In this document: positions 9,451 to 17,529 of the stretch, piece after piece
Numbering within the stretch: position 1 is the stretch's first letter
Layout of the letters: the number at the start of each line of letters is the position of its first letter
Assembly: GCF_038900095.1 (NCBI RefSeq)
Contig: NZ_JBBMQQ010000002.1
Span: forward strand, 124,001 to 188,000
Origin: Hoeflea sp038900095
GTDB taxonomy: Bacteria > Pseudomonadota > Alphaproteobacteria > Rhizobiales > Rhizobiaceae
Direction of reading: 5' to 3'
DNA length: 64,000 bases
Program-made: the position numbers and the translations under genes
Notes under the pieces: generated by a model
Told to the model about the DNA's origin: nothing
Databases searched by the model: none
Seen by the model: the letters and a program-made list of their open reading frames with translations, nothing else

Positions 9451-10176
9451 ATGAGCAAAGTGGCTATTGTGACTGGAGGGTCACGAGGGATCGGGGCAGC
9501 GATTTCGATCGCGTTGAAGGCGGCCGGATATACGGTCGCTGCCAACTATGCCGGCAATGACGAGGCGGCGGCGAAGTTCACCGCCGAGACCGGCATCAAG
9601 ACCTACAAATGGTCGGTTGCCGATTATGATGCCTGTGTTGCCGGTATTGCCCAGGTCGAGGCCGATCTCGGTCCTGTCGCCGTGCTGGTCAACAATGCCG
9701 GCATCACCCGCGACGGCATGTTCCACAAGATGACGCCGCAGATGTGGAACGAGGTGATCAACACCAACCTCACCGGGCTGTTCAACATGACCAACCCGAT
9801 CTGGGGCGGGATGCGCGAGCGCAAGTTCGGCCGTGTGATCAACATCTCCTCGATCAATGGCCAGAAGGGTCAGGCCGGGCAGGTCAACTATTCGGCCGCC
9901 AAGGCGGGCGATATCGGCTTTACCAAGGCTCTGGCCCAGGAAGGCGCACGTGCAGGCATTACCGTCAATGCGATCTGCCCGGGTTATATCGGCACCGACA
10001 TGGTCAAGGCCATCGACGAGAAGGTGCTCAAGGAACGCATCATCCCGCAAATTCCGGTCGGTCGTCTCGGCGAGCCCGAGGAGATTGCCCGTTGCGTGGT
10101 GTTCCTGGCTGCCGATGATGCCGGTTTCATCACCGGGTCGACCATTTCTGCCAATGGCGGTCAGTATTTCAGCTGA
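9451..10176 (+). CDS. phaB: Acetoacetyl-CoA reductase
   Basis: 241-residue short-chain dehydrogenase that reduces acetoacetyl-CoA to (R)-3-hydroxybutyryl-CoA with NADPH. The N-terminal cofactor loop is TGGSRGIG (about 8-15). The NNAG motif is at 81-84 and the catalytic residues are S134, Y147 and K151 in INGQKGQAGQVNYSAAKAG. The C-terminus GSTISANGGQYFS is typical of PhaB rather than FabG. GGGAGA precedes the start. It is second in the phaAB operon and a GC-rich terminator follows. Confidence 0.96.
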   Translation: MSKVAIVTGGSRGIGAAISIALKAAGYTVAANYAGNDEAAAKFTAETGIKTYKWSVADYDACVAGIAQVEADLGPVAVLVNNAGITRDGMFHKMTPQMWNEVINTNLTGLFNMTNPIWGGMRERKFGRVINISSINGQKGQAGQVNYSAAKAGDIGFTKALAQEGARAGITVNAICPGYIGTDMVKAIDEKVLKERIIPQIPVGRLGEPEEIARCVVFLAADDAGFITGSTISANGGQYFS

Positions 10177-10202
10177 CGGTTCCGGTTGTGAACGAAAATT
10201 GC

Positions 10203-10228
10203 GCCCGGCGGGAAACTGCCGGGCGTTT
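10203..10228 (+). terminator. Rho-independent terminator of phaAB
   Basis: A 7-bp stem GCCCGGC/GCCGGGC (10203-10209, 10218-10224) is followed by GTTTTG, 26 bp after the phaB stop. Confidence 0.75.
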
Positions 10229-10357
10229 TGCTTGGTGCGCCCTTGCCGGTTCCGGGGCGCGTCTGGCGGTCAGCAGCAATCTCCGCCAGAATCGGCGCTC
10301 CCGGTGGTGAAAGACATGCCGGGATCTTGAGGGATCTCGTTCAGGGAGAAGGCGGCA

Positions 10358-11053
10358 ATGGCCGATTACACGCTTTATTATTGGCCCATCCAGTTTCGCG
10401 GGCAGTTCGTCCGCGCCGTTCTTGCCCATGCCGGTTGCACGTGGGAAGAGGCTGGATACGAGAAGACGCTGGCGCAAAGGGCTTCAGAGCCTGACAAGCA
10501 GCTGATCGCGCATATGGGACCGCCTGTCCTGACCGATCACAGCCGCAACATTCACCTTTCGCAGATGCCTGCAATTCTGGCCTACCTTGGAGACAAGCAC
10601 GGGCTCATAAGCGCCGATCCGGTGATGAAAGCCATGTGTCTCAAGCTGGTTTGCGATGCCAATGACGTGCTCTACGAGATGACCCGCTACAACGGGGCGC
10701 AGATGTGGACGGAGGCGTCCTGGCGAGTATTCCAGCCCAGGCTTCACCGCTGGATGGAAATTTTCGCGGAGACAGGCCGGCGCAACGGGCTGACCGCGTC
10801 CGCGGGCTTCATGCTGGGGGGCGATGCTCCCGGTCTCGCAGATATCGTGACAGCAACGCTGTGGGGCACCATGACCGCAAAGCTCCCGCCGCTCAGGCCG
10901 GTGCTCGACGGGCATGCGCCGGCAATTGCAGGTCTGTCGGACCGGATCGCAACACTCGCCTGCCAAAGTGATCTCAGGGCCAGAAGCGACACCGAGTTCG
11001 GGGACGCATGGTGCGGCGGTCAGATCGAGGCGTCGCTCCGGGCGGTGCTGTAG
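10358..11053 (+). CDS. Glutathione S-transferase-like protein
   Basis: 231-residue GST-fold protein. The N-terminal thioredoxin-like domain starts YTLYYWPIQFRGQFVRAVLA and includes PVLTDHSRNIHLSQMPAILAY, where the cis-proline and the S/Q pair that usually binds glutathione are recognisable. The C-terminal all-helical domain has the characteristic GLADIVTATLWG (D-I-V near position 165). GGGAGAAGG precedes the start. It resembles GST-domain proteins of rhizobia with unassigned substrates. It stands alone between the PHB operon and a long non-coding region. Confidence 0.8.
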   Translation: MADYTLYYWPIQFRGQFVRAVLAHAGCTWEEAGYEKTLAQRASEPDKQLIAHMGPPVLTDHSRNIHLSQMPAILAYLGDKHGLISADPVMKAMCLKLVCDANDVLYEMTRYNGAQMWTEASWRVFQPRLHRWMEIFAETGRRNGLTASAGFMLGGDAPGLADIVTATLWGTMTAKLPPLRPVLDGHAPAIAGLSDRIATLACQSDLRARSDTEFGDAWCGGQIEASLRAVL

Positions 11054-11167
11054 CCGGGAAGGTGCAGCAGAGGCCGATTGGTTAACAAAACCGGCTGTCA
11101 ACCCGGCAATTCAGGCCTCGCGTCGCGGCCGGATAGACCGCACTGCGCGCCGCAACACAAGATCTGG

Positions 11168-11306
11168 TATGGAACAAACCGGGAAATCCGGCATGAGGCT
11201 GATTCGTCGCCGATTCGTTCCGCCGCTGTTCCGGAAGTTAACAAAACTAAGAAAATGCCACCAAGCGCGTTAACGAAGTGTTTGGAATATTTAACGAAAT
11301 CTGAAC
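11168..11306 (+). repeat. Non-coding repeat, copy 1
   Basis: First of three copies. The shared core at 11201-11221 contains GATTCGTCGCCGATTCGTTC, i.e. two GATTCGT units 11 bp apart, then CTGTTCC and GTTAAC. Downstream it shares TTAACGAAGTGTTTGGAAT (from 11270) with copy 2, followed by TTAA-N7-TGAAC at 11291-11306, one base from the CtrA box TTAA-N7-TTAAC. Confidence 0.7.
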
Positions 11307-11452
11307 GACGTGAAGGCGACCAAAAAGTCCGCAATGGTTGCTCCGCGGAATTGCGGCCTGGCGGAAAAGGTTAATCTTGGCCGCGATCCGCGTCTATAAC
11401 GCGATCCCGGGCGTCGCGAAATAGTGGCAGGACCACTGCCGAAAATCCATAT

Positions 11453-11596
11453 GTTGTGGTGAACAAAAGGCCAACAAGGCCAGGTCAGTGATTCGTCGCC
11501 GATTCGTTCCGCGGCTGTTCCAAAGGTTAACCGGATCGTTCAAATATCGGAAAAACGATTAACGAAGTGTTTGGAATTATTACCAAATCCTTAAAA
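11453..11596 (+). repeat. Non-coding repeat, copy 2
   Basis: Second copy, about 289 bp after the first. It has GGTGAACAAAAG (also in copy 3, weaker in copy 1), then the GATTCGT pair at 11490-11508, CTGTTCC, GGTTAACC, and TTAACGAAGTGTTTGGAAT shared with copy 1. Confidence 0.7.
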
Positions 11597-11723
11597 TTCA
11601 CGACTGCGTGCAGTGCGCCAGACCGGCGTGGAATTCAAAGGTTAACGCTGGTGCTCCAATCGCAGCCATCTGTCCTCCGGGCGATTCAGCATGTGGTGGC
11701 GCGATTGCCCTGATGGGGCAGAT

Positions 11724-11800
11724 ATTGCGGTGAACAAAAGCGGAATCAGGGGGAGTCATTGATTCGTCGCTGATTCGTTCCGCCACTGTTCCAATGGTTA
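11724..11800 (+). repeat. Non-coding repeat, copy 3 (shorter)
   Basis: Third copy, about 271 bp after the second. It has GGTGAACAAAAG, then the GATTCGT pair at 11761-11778 with one substitution, CTGTTCC and GGTTAA. The TTAACGAAGTGTTTGG end is missing. It lies about 90 bp before the helicase start and so may overlap its promoter. Confidence 0.65.
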
Positions 11801-11891
11801 AAATGCCAGCTATCGGACTCTTTGAGATTAGCCACTGTTTCGCCTTCCGTGATGTGTTAGTAACACCCGACTTGATCTGAATACGGACGAC

Positions 11892-14800
11892 ATGCCCGCT
11901 TTCCCCAGCCATCCCCCGAAACCATTGATCCTGTCCGGACGCGGCGTCACAGCCGTGCTGGGTCCGACCAATACCGGCAAGACCCATTTCGCAATCGAGC
12001 GAATGGCTGCGCATTCGTCCGGGGTGATCGGGCTGCCGCTGAGGCTGCTGGCGCGCGAAGTCTATGGCCGCATGGTCGAGAAGGTCGGCGTGAGCCATGT
12101 GTCGCTGATCACCGGCGAGGAAAAGATCACGCCGCCCGGCGCGCGCTACTCGGTCTGCACCGTGGAAGCGATGCCGCAGGAAACCAACGCCGCCTTCGTT
12201 GCCATCGATGAAGTGCAGATCGCCGGCGATCTCGAGCGCGGGCATGTGTTTACCGACCGGATCCTGTCGCTGCGTGGCCGGGAAGAGACCCTGCTGCTTG
12301 GATCGGCCACGGTGCGCGGAATCCTGGAGCAGTTGCTGCCCGGCATTACCATCGTCGAACGTCCGCGCCTGTCGGAATTGCATTATGCCGGATCGAAGAA
12401 GATCACCCGGCTGCCGCGGCGCTCGGCCATCGTGGCGTTCTCGGCGGACGAGGTCTATGCGATTGCCGAGCTGGTGCGGCGTCAGCGCGGCGGCGCCGCG
12501 GTGGTGCTCGGTGCCCTGAGCCCGCGCACCCGCAATGCCCAGGTCGAGCTTTACCAGAACGGCGACGTCGATTACCTGGTGGCCACCGACGCCATCGGCA
12601 TGGGGCTCAATCTCGATGTCGACCATGTGGCCTTTGCCCAGGACCGCAAATTTGACGGCTATTCCTACCGGCAGCTGACGGCGTCCGAGTTCGGCCAGAT
12701 TGCCGGCCGTGCCGGCCGGCATCTGCGCGACGGCACCTTCGGCGTCACCGGGCAGGTTCAACCTCTGCCCGAGGAGCTGGTGCAGCGGCTTGAAACGCAC
12801 GTGTTCGAGCCGGTCAAGATCCTGCAATGGCGCTCGAAACAGCTGGATTTTTCTTCTCTGAAGGCGCTGCAGGCAAGTCTCGAGCAAATCCCGTCGGTGC
12901 AGGGGCTGACCCGCGCGGTGCCGGCGGTGGATCAGCGTGCGCTCGAGCACCTGGTCAATGATTTCGAGGTGCGGGATCTGGCCAGCACTCCGAAGAATGT
13001 CGCCACGCTGTGGGACGTTTGCTCGCTGCCCGATTACCGGCGGATCGCGCCGGCGCAACATTCCGACCTGATCGCCACGATCTACCGCGACCTGATCCGC
13101 ACCGGGTCGGTGAACGAGGATTTTCTGGCCGAACAGGTGCGTAGAACCGACTCCACGGATGGAGAAATCGACACCTTGTCGGCCCGGATTTCACAAATCC
13201 GGACCTGGACATATGTATCAAACAGACCTGAATGGCTTGCCGATCCGACACACTGGCAGGAAAAGACGCGCGAAATTGAGGACCGATTGTCCGATGCGTT
13301 GCATGAAAGGTTGACGAAACGCTTTGTTGACCGCAGGACATCTGTGCTCATGAGGCGCCTGAGAGAGAACGCGATGCTCGAAGCTGAAATCAGTGTAAAC
13401 GGTGATGTCTTTGTTGAAGGTCACCATATTGGACAATTAGCCGGATTCCGTTTCATGGCGGATGCGTCGGCGGACGGGCCGGATGCCAAGGCCGTGCTCG
13501 CTGCTGCGCAGAAGGCACTGGGGCTGGAGTTCGAAGCGCGGGCGGCACGCCTGCATGCTTCAGGCAATTCCGACTTTGCCATCGGCGCGGACGGAACCGT
13601 GCGCTGGCTGGGCGATCCTGTTGCCAAGCTGGCGAGCGGCGATCACATTCTCAAGCCGCGCACCATCCTGCTGGCCGACGATCAACTGACCGGGACCGCG
13701 CGCGAATTCGTTGCCGCCCGGATAGACCGGTTCGTCAATCATCATATCGCCACCGTGCTCAAGCCGCTCGACGACCTGACACGGGCGGAGGATCTTGACG
13801 GTCTGGCCCGCGGCCTGGCTTTCAGGCTGGCCGAGAATCTCGGTGTCCTGTTCCGCCGTGACGTGGCCGAGATGATCAAGGATCTCGACCAGTCGGCACG
13901 CGCATCCTTGCGCAAATACGGCATCCGTTTCGGCGCCTATCACATTTTCATGCCGGCGTTGCTGAAGCCGGCTCCGGCCGAACTGGTGACGTTGTTGTGG
14001 GCGCTGGCCAATGACGGGTTCTCCAAGCCCGGCTATGGCGATGTGACGCCGCTGCTGGCCGCCGGCCGTACGTCGGTTGCCACCGATCCCGAGATCGACC
14101 GCGAGTTCTATCGCCTCGCCGGTTTCCGGTTTCTTGGCAAGCGCGCGGTGCGCATCGACATTCTCGAGCGGCTGGCCGATCTGATCCGGCCGGCGCTGCA
14201 GTGGAAGCCGGGTTCGCAAGGTGCACGCCCGGAAGCCGCCTATGATGGCCGCCGGTTCATCACCACGACCGGAATGCTTTCCATTCTCGGCGCCACGCAG
14301 GACGACATCGAGGAAATCCTCAAGGGGCTGGGCTACCGCGCCGACGCGGTTCCGGCTGAAGAAGCACAAAGCCACCTCGCCGCACTCGATTCGGCGCAGG
14401 CGGAAGCCGCGGGAGCAAATGGCGCCGGACCGGTGGTCGAGGTCGTTGTCTCACGCACGGCTGCCGATCGCCCGCACAAGCAGGCAACGCCCGATGGCGA
14501 ACAGCCTGCCGCTGCCGAACCCGCCGCAGAGGCAACTGCGGACACTCCGGCCGAAACCGCTGGAGCGGCTGAAACGCCGGCATCGGGCGAAGAGGCTGCT
14601 GTTCAGCCGGCCGAAGTTGCCAGCGAGTCCGTCACGGACAAGGCAGACGCAACTGCTGCGGAAGCAACCCCTGCAGGCGACGCGCCAAAGGCGGAAGCCG
14701 AAGAAGAAGCCGAAGCGCCACGTCCGGTCTTGCTGTGGCGGCCGGGTGGCCGTCAGGACGGACAGCGCGGACCGCGCAATGCGCCCGGTGAAGGCCGTGG

Positions 14801-15083
14801 CCGGCGCGAGGGTGGAAACCGCAATGCCCGTTCCGGCGACAAGCCGGAAGGCGAAGCCGCTGCGGACGGTGAAGGCCGGCCCAACAGGGGACACCGCGGA
14901 AAGCCCGGTCACCAGGGCAAGGGCGGCCCCGGCAGGGGCGGCCCGGGCAAGGGTGGACAGGGCAAGGGCGGTGACGCCAATCGCGGCGGGCGCAACGACA
15001 GGCCGCAACGCAAGGAGAAGCCGATCGATCCGGATTCACCTTTCGCAGCCCTGGCAGCCTTGCGTGACCAGCTGAAAAAATAG
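11892..15083 (+). CDS. Suv3-like ATP-dependent RNA/DNA helicase with basic low-complexity tail
   Basis: 1063-residue superfamily 2 helicase of the mitochondrial Suv3/MgpS type. The Walker A loop is GPTNTGKT (24-31), the Walker B is DEVQ (106-109), then LLGSATVRG. The second RecA domain includes VATDAIGMGLNLDVDHVAFA and the motif VI segment QIAGRAGRH (about 269-277). A Suv3-type C-terminal region follows, then a tail: residues ~820-940 are rich in Ala, Glu and Pro and ~950-1040 are rich in Gly and Arg, ending with a conserved PDSPFAALAALRDQLKK. The tail probably binds RNA. Codons for about residues 413-520 (13130-13450) are visibly AT-richer than the rest. The S4-domain gene follows after 11 bp. 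Confidence 0.93.
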   Translation: MPAFPSHPPKPLILSGRGVTAVLGPTNTGKTHFAIERMAAHSSGVIGLPLRLLAREVYGRMVEKVGVSHVSLITGEEKITPPGARYSVCTVEAMPQETNAAFVAIDEVQIAGDLERGHVFTDRILSLRGREETLLLGSATVRGILEQLLPGITIVERPRLSELHYAGSKKITRLPRRSAIVAFSADEVYAIAELVRRQRGGAAVVLGALSPRTRNAQVELYQNGDVDYLVATDAIGMGLNLDVDHVAFAQDRKFDGYSYRQLTASEFGQIAGRAGRHLRDGTFGVTGQVQPLPEELVQRLETHVFEPVKILQWRSKQLDFSSLKALQASLEQIPSVQGLTRAVPAVDQRALEHLVNDFEVRDLASTPKNVATLWDVCSLPDYRRIAPAQHSDLIATIYRDLIRTGSVNEDFLAEQVRRTDSTDGEIDTLSARISQIRTWTYVSNRPEWLADPTHWQEKTREIEDRLSDALHERLTKRFVDRRTSVLMRRLRENAMLEAEISVNGDVFVEGHHIGQLAGFRFMADASADGPDAKAVLAAAQKALGLEFEARAARLHASGNSDFAIGADGTVRWLGDPVAKLASGDHILKPRTILLADDQLTGTAREFVAARIDRFVNHHIATVLKPLDDLTRAEDLDGLARGLAFRLAENLGVLFRRDVAEMIKDLDQSARASLRKYGIRFGAYHIFMPALLKPAPAELVTLLWALANDGFSKPGYGDVTPLLAAGRTSVATDPEIDREFYRLAGFRFLGKRAVRIDILERLADLIRPALQWKPGSQGARPEAAYDGRRFITTTGMLSILGATQDDIEEILKGLGYRADAVPAEEAQSHLAALDSAQAEAAGANGAGPVVEVVVSRTAADRPHKQATPDGEQPAAAEPAAEATADTPAETAGAAETPASGEEAAVQPAEVASESVTDKADATAAEATPAGDAPKAEAEEEAEAPRPVLLWRPGGRQDGQRGPRNAPGEGRGRREGGNRNARSGDKPEGEAAADGEGRPNRGHRGKPGHQGKGGPGRGGPGKGGQGKGGDANRGGRNDRPQRKEKPIDPDSPFAALAALRDQLKK

Positions 15084-15094
15084 GTGCGGATCCG

Positions 15095-15484
15095 GTGGAG
15101 CAGGCGGCGCGGCAGCGGATAGACAAATGGCTGTTTTTCGCGCGCATCATCAAATCCAGAACCCTGGCCGGGAAGTTTGCGGCCGGGGGCAATGTGCGGA
15201 TCAACAGCGAGAAGATCGACCAGGCGAGTGTTCTGGTAAAGCCCGGCGACGTGCTGACGATCACGCTGGAGCGGCGTATCCTGGTGCTGCGGGTGCTTGG
15301 CTGCGGGCAGCGCCGCGGTCCGGCACCCGAAGCGCAACTGCTTTACGAGGATATTTCGCCCAAGCCGGCCGCAGCGGGCGAGGCGGAACCCGTTGCCGCG
15401 CAGCGCGAGCCGGGTTCAGGCCGCCCGACCAAGCGGGACAGGCGAAAAATAGATCAGTTTCGCAATCCGGATGATGACGCATGA
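15095..15484 (+). CDS. S4-domain RNA-binding protein (Hsp15-like)
   Basis: 129-residue protein whose first ~60 residues form an S4 RNA-binding fold: RIDKWLFFARIIKSRTLAGK, then G-x-VRIN and KPGDVLTI. Hsp15 of E. coli, the closest named relative, binds stalled 50S subunits. The C-terminus is charged (RPTKRDRRKIDQF). It starts with GTG at 15095, 11 bp after the helicase stop, so both are probably one RNA-handling operon. An rRNA or ribosome-rescue role is inferred from family only. Confidence 0.88.
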   Translation: MEQAARQRIDKWLFFARIIKSRTLAGKFAAGGNVRINSEKIDQASVLVKPGDVLTITLERRILVLRVLGCGQRRGPAPEAQLLYEDISPKPAAAGEAEPVAAQREPGSGRPTKRDRRKIDQFRNPDDDA

Positions 15485-15760
15485 AAATCCCTTGACCCTT
15501 GATGTCGGGGAGAAGCTCATTCGCAAATCGGGCCGGTGGGAGCGAGGTTTGTTCACCGGCGCTTTGCTGCGGCGCTTTGCCAACATCTGATGTCTTGCAA
15601 TACGGCGTCAAAGCCGGTACCTCACCGCCGTTGATAGCTACAGTGCGAGCTTCGTTCCGACGATCGCGATATTCACTGTAACGCTCTGGAAATGATGCAT
15701 TTGCGGGCAGCCGGACCCAAGCCGACCGAGCCTGTATGCAAGGAGCCTCAGGAGAGACGT

Positions 15761-16099
15761 ATGACCTATGTGGTGACTGACAACTGCATTCGCTGCAAAT
15801 ATATGGATTGCGTTGAAGTTTGCCCGGTGGATTGTTTCTACGAGGGCGAGAACATGCTGGTCATTCATCCCGATGAATGCATCGACTGCGGTGTGTGCGA
15901 GCCTGAGTGCCCGGCCGAAGCGATCAAGCCGGACACCGAGCCGGGGCTTGAGAAGTGGCTTGAGGTCAACACTGAATTTGCCGACAAATGGCCCAATATC
16001 ACCATCAAGCGGGATGCGCCTGCCGACGCAAAGGAATTTGACGGCAAGGAAGGCAAGTTCGAGCAATACTTCTCGCCCGAGCCCGGCGAAGGCGATTGA
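15761..16099 (+). CDS. fdxA: Seven-iron ferredoxin FdxA
   Basis: 112-residue ferredoxin with one [3Fe-4S] and one [4Fe-4S] cluster. N-terminal ligands lie in NCIRCKYMDCVEVCPVDCFY and the second set in ECIDCGVCEPECP. The acidic C-terminal extension (WPNITIKRDAP, then EQYFSPEPGEGD) is typical of rhizobial FdxA. ATG 15761 gives the standard MTYVVTDNC start and has GGAGAGA upstream; an in-frame ATG at 15692 would add 23 residues not found in the family. It is an electron carrier with an unidentified partner. It lies upstream of carD, an order common in this order of bacteria. Confidence 0.95.
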   Translation: MTYVVTDNCIRCKYMDCVEVCPVDCFYEGENMLVIHPDECIDCGVCEPECPAEAIKPDTEPGLEKWLEVNTEFADKWPNITIKRDAPADAKEFDGKEGKFEQYFSPEPGEGD

Positions 16100-16515
16100 T
16101 CGCCCAAACCAGTCAGTGATATTGCTGCAATGCGGTGATTTGGCCTGTGCGCCGCCGCATGGTTAACCAAATCGTAACATGTTTTGCCGCGGGCTGTTCA
16201 GCCGTTCGCGCAAATCATTGATTTACACCATTTTTTGTGATACATATCTTATTACTGACATCTTCAAGGCGCCGCCAGGGCGAAACAAGAAGCAAAAAAC
16301 GGAAGCAAACGTCCCTTACAGCGGTGGCCCTTTCCTTGCAGTGCAAAGCTGTCGGATTGCCATATTCCGCGCGGTGATCGGCTGCGATTTTTGACTTGTC
16401 TTGCTCTTGATAGCGTTGTCAGTGCGATGGGCCTGCCGGCCGTCGCAGGACCGGTCCGGGCAAGCCATGCCCGGCTCCCAGTGTCCGTTTCCGTAACAGG
16501 GAGTTTTGAAAACGC
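16100..16515 (+). promoter_or_regulatory. Intergenic region between fdxA and carD
   Basis: 416 bp without a supported gene, with an AT-rich part at about 16200-16260 (TTGATTTACACCATTTTTTG) that could hold the carD promoter. At 16163-16178 is TTAA-N7-GTAAC inside GGTTAACC, one base from the alphaproteobacterial CtrA consensus TTAA-N7-TTAAC. No terminator was recognised for fdxA. Confidence 0.35.
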
Positions 16516-17085
16516 ATGACAACCCAGCAGAAAAAGCCTTCACAGAGACAGGGTTTCAAGACCGGTGAATCGATCGTCTATCCAGCCCACGGCGTTGGAC
16601 AGATCGTTGCAATCGAAGAACAGGAAGTTGCAGGCCACAAGCTTGAATTGTTTGTGATCGATTTCGAAAAGGACAAGATGCGCCTCAAGGTGCCGGTCGC
16701 CAAGGCATCGACAATCGGCATGCGCAAACTGTCGGAAACAGATTTTGTCGAGCGCGCGCTGAAAGTTGTTCAGGGCCGTGCCCGGGTCAAGCGGACCATG
16801 TGGTCGCGCCGTGCGCAGGAATATGATGCGAAGATCAACTCCGGCGATCTGATTTCGATCGCGGAAGTGGTTCGCGATCTTTACCGCGCTGAAAACCAGC
16901 CCGAGCAGTCCTATTCGGAGCGCCAGCTTTATGAAGCGGCTCTTGACCGGATGGCTCGCGAACTCGGTGCCGTCAACAAGATGTCCGACACCGAAGCCGT
17001 GCGCCTGATCGAGGTCAACCTCAACAAGGGGCCGAAGCGCGGCAAGGCCAATGACGAGGACGGCGCACAGGAAGAGGCTGCCTGA
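16516..17085 (+). CDS. carD: CarD-family RNA-polymerase-interacting regulator
   Basis: 189-residue CarD/CdnL-type regulator. The N-terminal RNA polymerase beta-subunit interacting (Tudor-like) domain covers roughly residues 14-80 with SIVYPAHGVGQIVAIEEQEV and LKVPVAKASTIGMRKLS. A helical DNA-binding region follows, with the tryptophan-bearing W-S-R-R-A-Q-E-Y motif around residues 96-103 and ERQLYEAALDRMARELG. Such proteins stabilise open complexes at rRNA and housekeeping promoters. ACAGGGAG lies before the start and a strong terminator follows. Confidence 0.93.
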   Translation: MTTQQKKPSQRQGFKTGESIVYPAHGVGQIVAIEEQEVAGHKLELFVIDFEKDKMRLKVPVAKASTIGMRKLSETDFVERALKVVQGRARVKRTMWSRRAQEYDAKINSGDLISIAEVVRDLYRAENQPEQSYSERQLYEAALDRMARELGAVNKMSDTEAVRLIEVNLNKGPKRGKANDEDGAQEEAA

Positions 17086-17112
17086 GCCACTCCTCCTTCC
17101 GTCTTGGAAATC

Positions 17113-17145
17113 AAGCCCGGGCTGCCCCAAGCGCCCGGGCTTTTT
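17113..17145 (+). terminator. Rho-independent terminator of carD
   Basis: A perfect 10-bp stem AAGCCCGGGC/GCCCGGGCTT (17113-17122, 17133-17142) runs directly into a T-tract. Confidence 0.85.
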
Positions 17146-17378
17146 GATTCCTGCATGCGCTGCCCGCCGGTTTTTTCCGAGCACTGCTGCCCTGTTGAGG
17201 CGATGTAACCAGCCTGGGCAATGAACATATCCGAAGTACGCAGCCTGGTATTCTGCGGGAATGCTGACCGGAAAGAGTCCCGGCAGTGATGCAACAAGAC
17301 CGCGCAGAGCATTGGCAAAAAACAACTGTAATCTGTTTGCCGATATTTCGGTTGTGGCTCTCCCCGGTCAGAAATGAT

Positions 17379-17403
17379 GGAACCATTTGTCTTCAAATGT
17401 GTT
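17379..17403 (+). promoter_or_regulatory. EcfG-type (general stress sigma) promoter for rpoH
   Basis: GGAAC (17379-17383), 17-bp spacer, GTT (17401-17403) matches the GGAAC-N16/17-cGTT consensus of the alphaproteobacterial general stress sigma factor EcfG. It lies 127 bp before the rpoH start and the rest of the 444-bp gap between carD and rpoH holds nothing else recognised. Control of rpoH2 by EcfG/RpoE4 is established in rhizobia. Confidence 0.6.
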
Positions 17404-17529
17404 TCCCCAAGGGCGTTGTACTTTCGCGTCCGGGTGTTCCTGATCACACTTATTTCATCAGGCTTGATGATCCATTCAGCTCTCGCCCACGTAGAGTCAG
17501 ATGATCAGTCGAAAAGACCGGAGGGTGTC

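Larger units (their letters stand above)
11054..11891. other. 838-bp non-coding region with a three-copy repeat and clustered GANTC and GTTAAC sites
   Basis: No convincing gene lies here; the open frames that cross it are antisense or spurious. The stretch is locally AT-richer than its surroundings. It holds three related ~85-140-bp repeats. By eye there are ten GANTC sites (11201, 11212, 11490, 11501, 11683, 11743, 11753, 11761, 11772, 11816) and five GTTAAC sites (11081, 11237, 11269, 11526, 11641), plus several (A/T)TTAACG variants. GANTC is the CcrM methylation site of alphaproteobacteria and TTAAC is the core of CtrA half-sites, so a cell-cycle-linked regulatory region, or a set of small RNA genes, is possible. 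No good DnaA box was seen. Confidence 0.6.

Noticed and set aside
11168..11800. CRISPR array
   Set aside because: Only three imperfect long repeats with ~270-290-bp spacing and no cas genes.
11054..11891. Chromosomal replication origin
   Set aside because: GANTC and TTAAC clusters are suggestive, but no DnaA boxes, no parAB, dnaA or hemE-type neighbours were seen.
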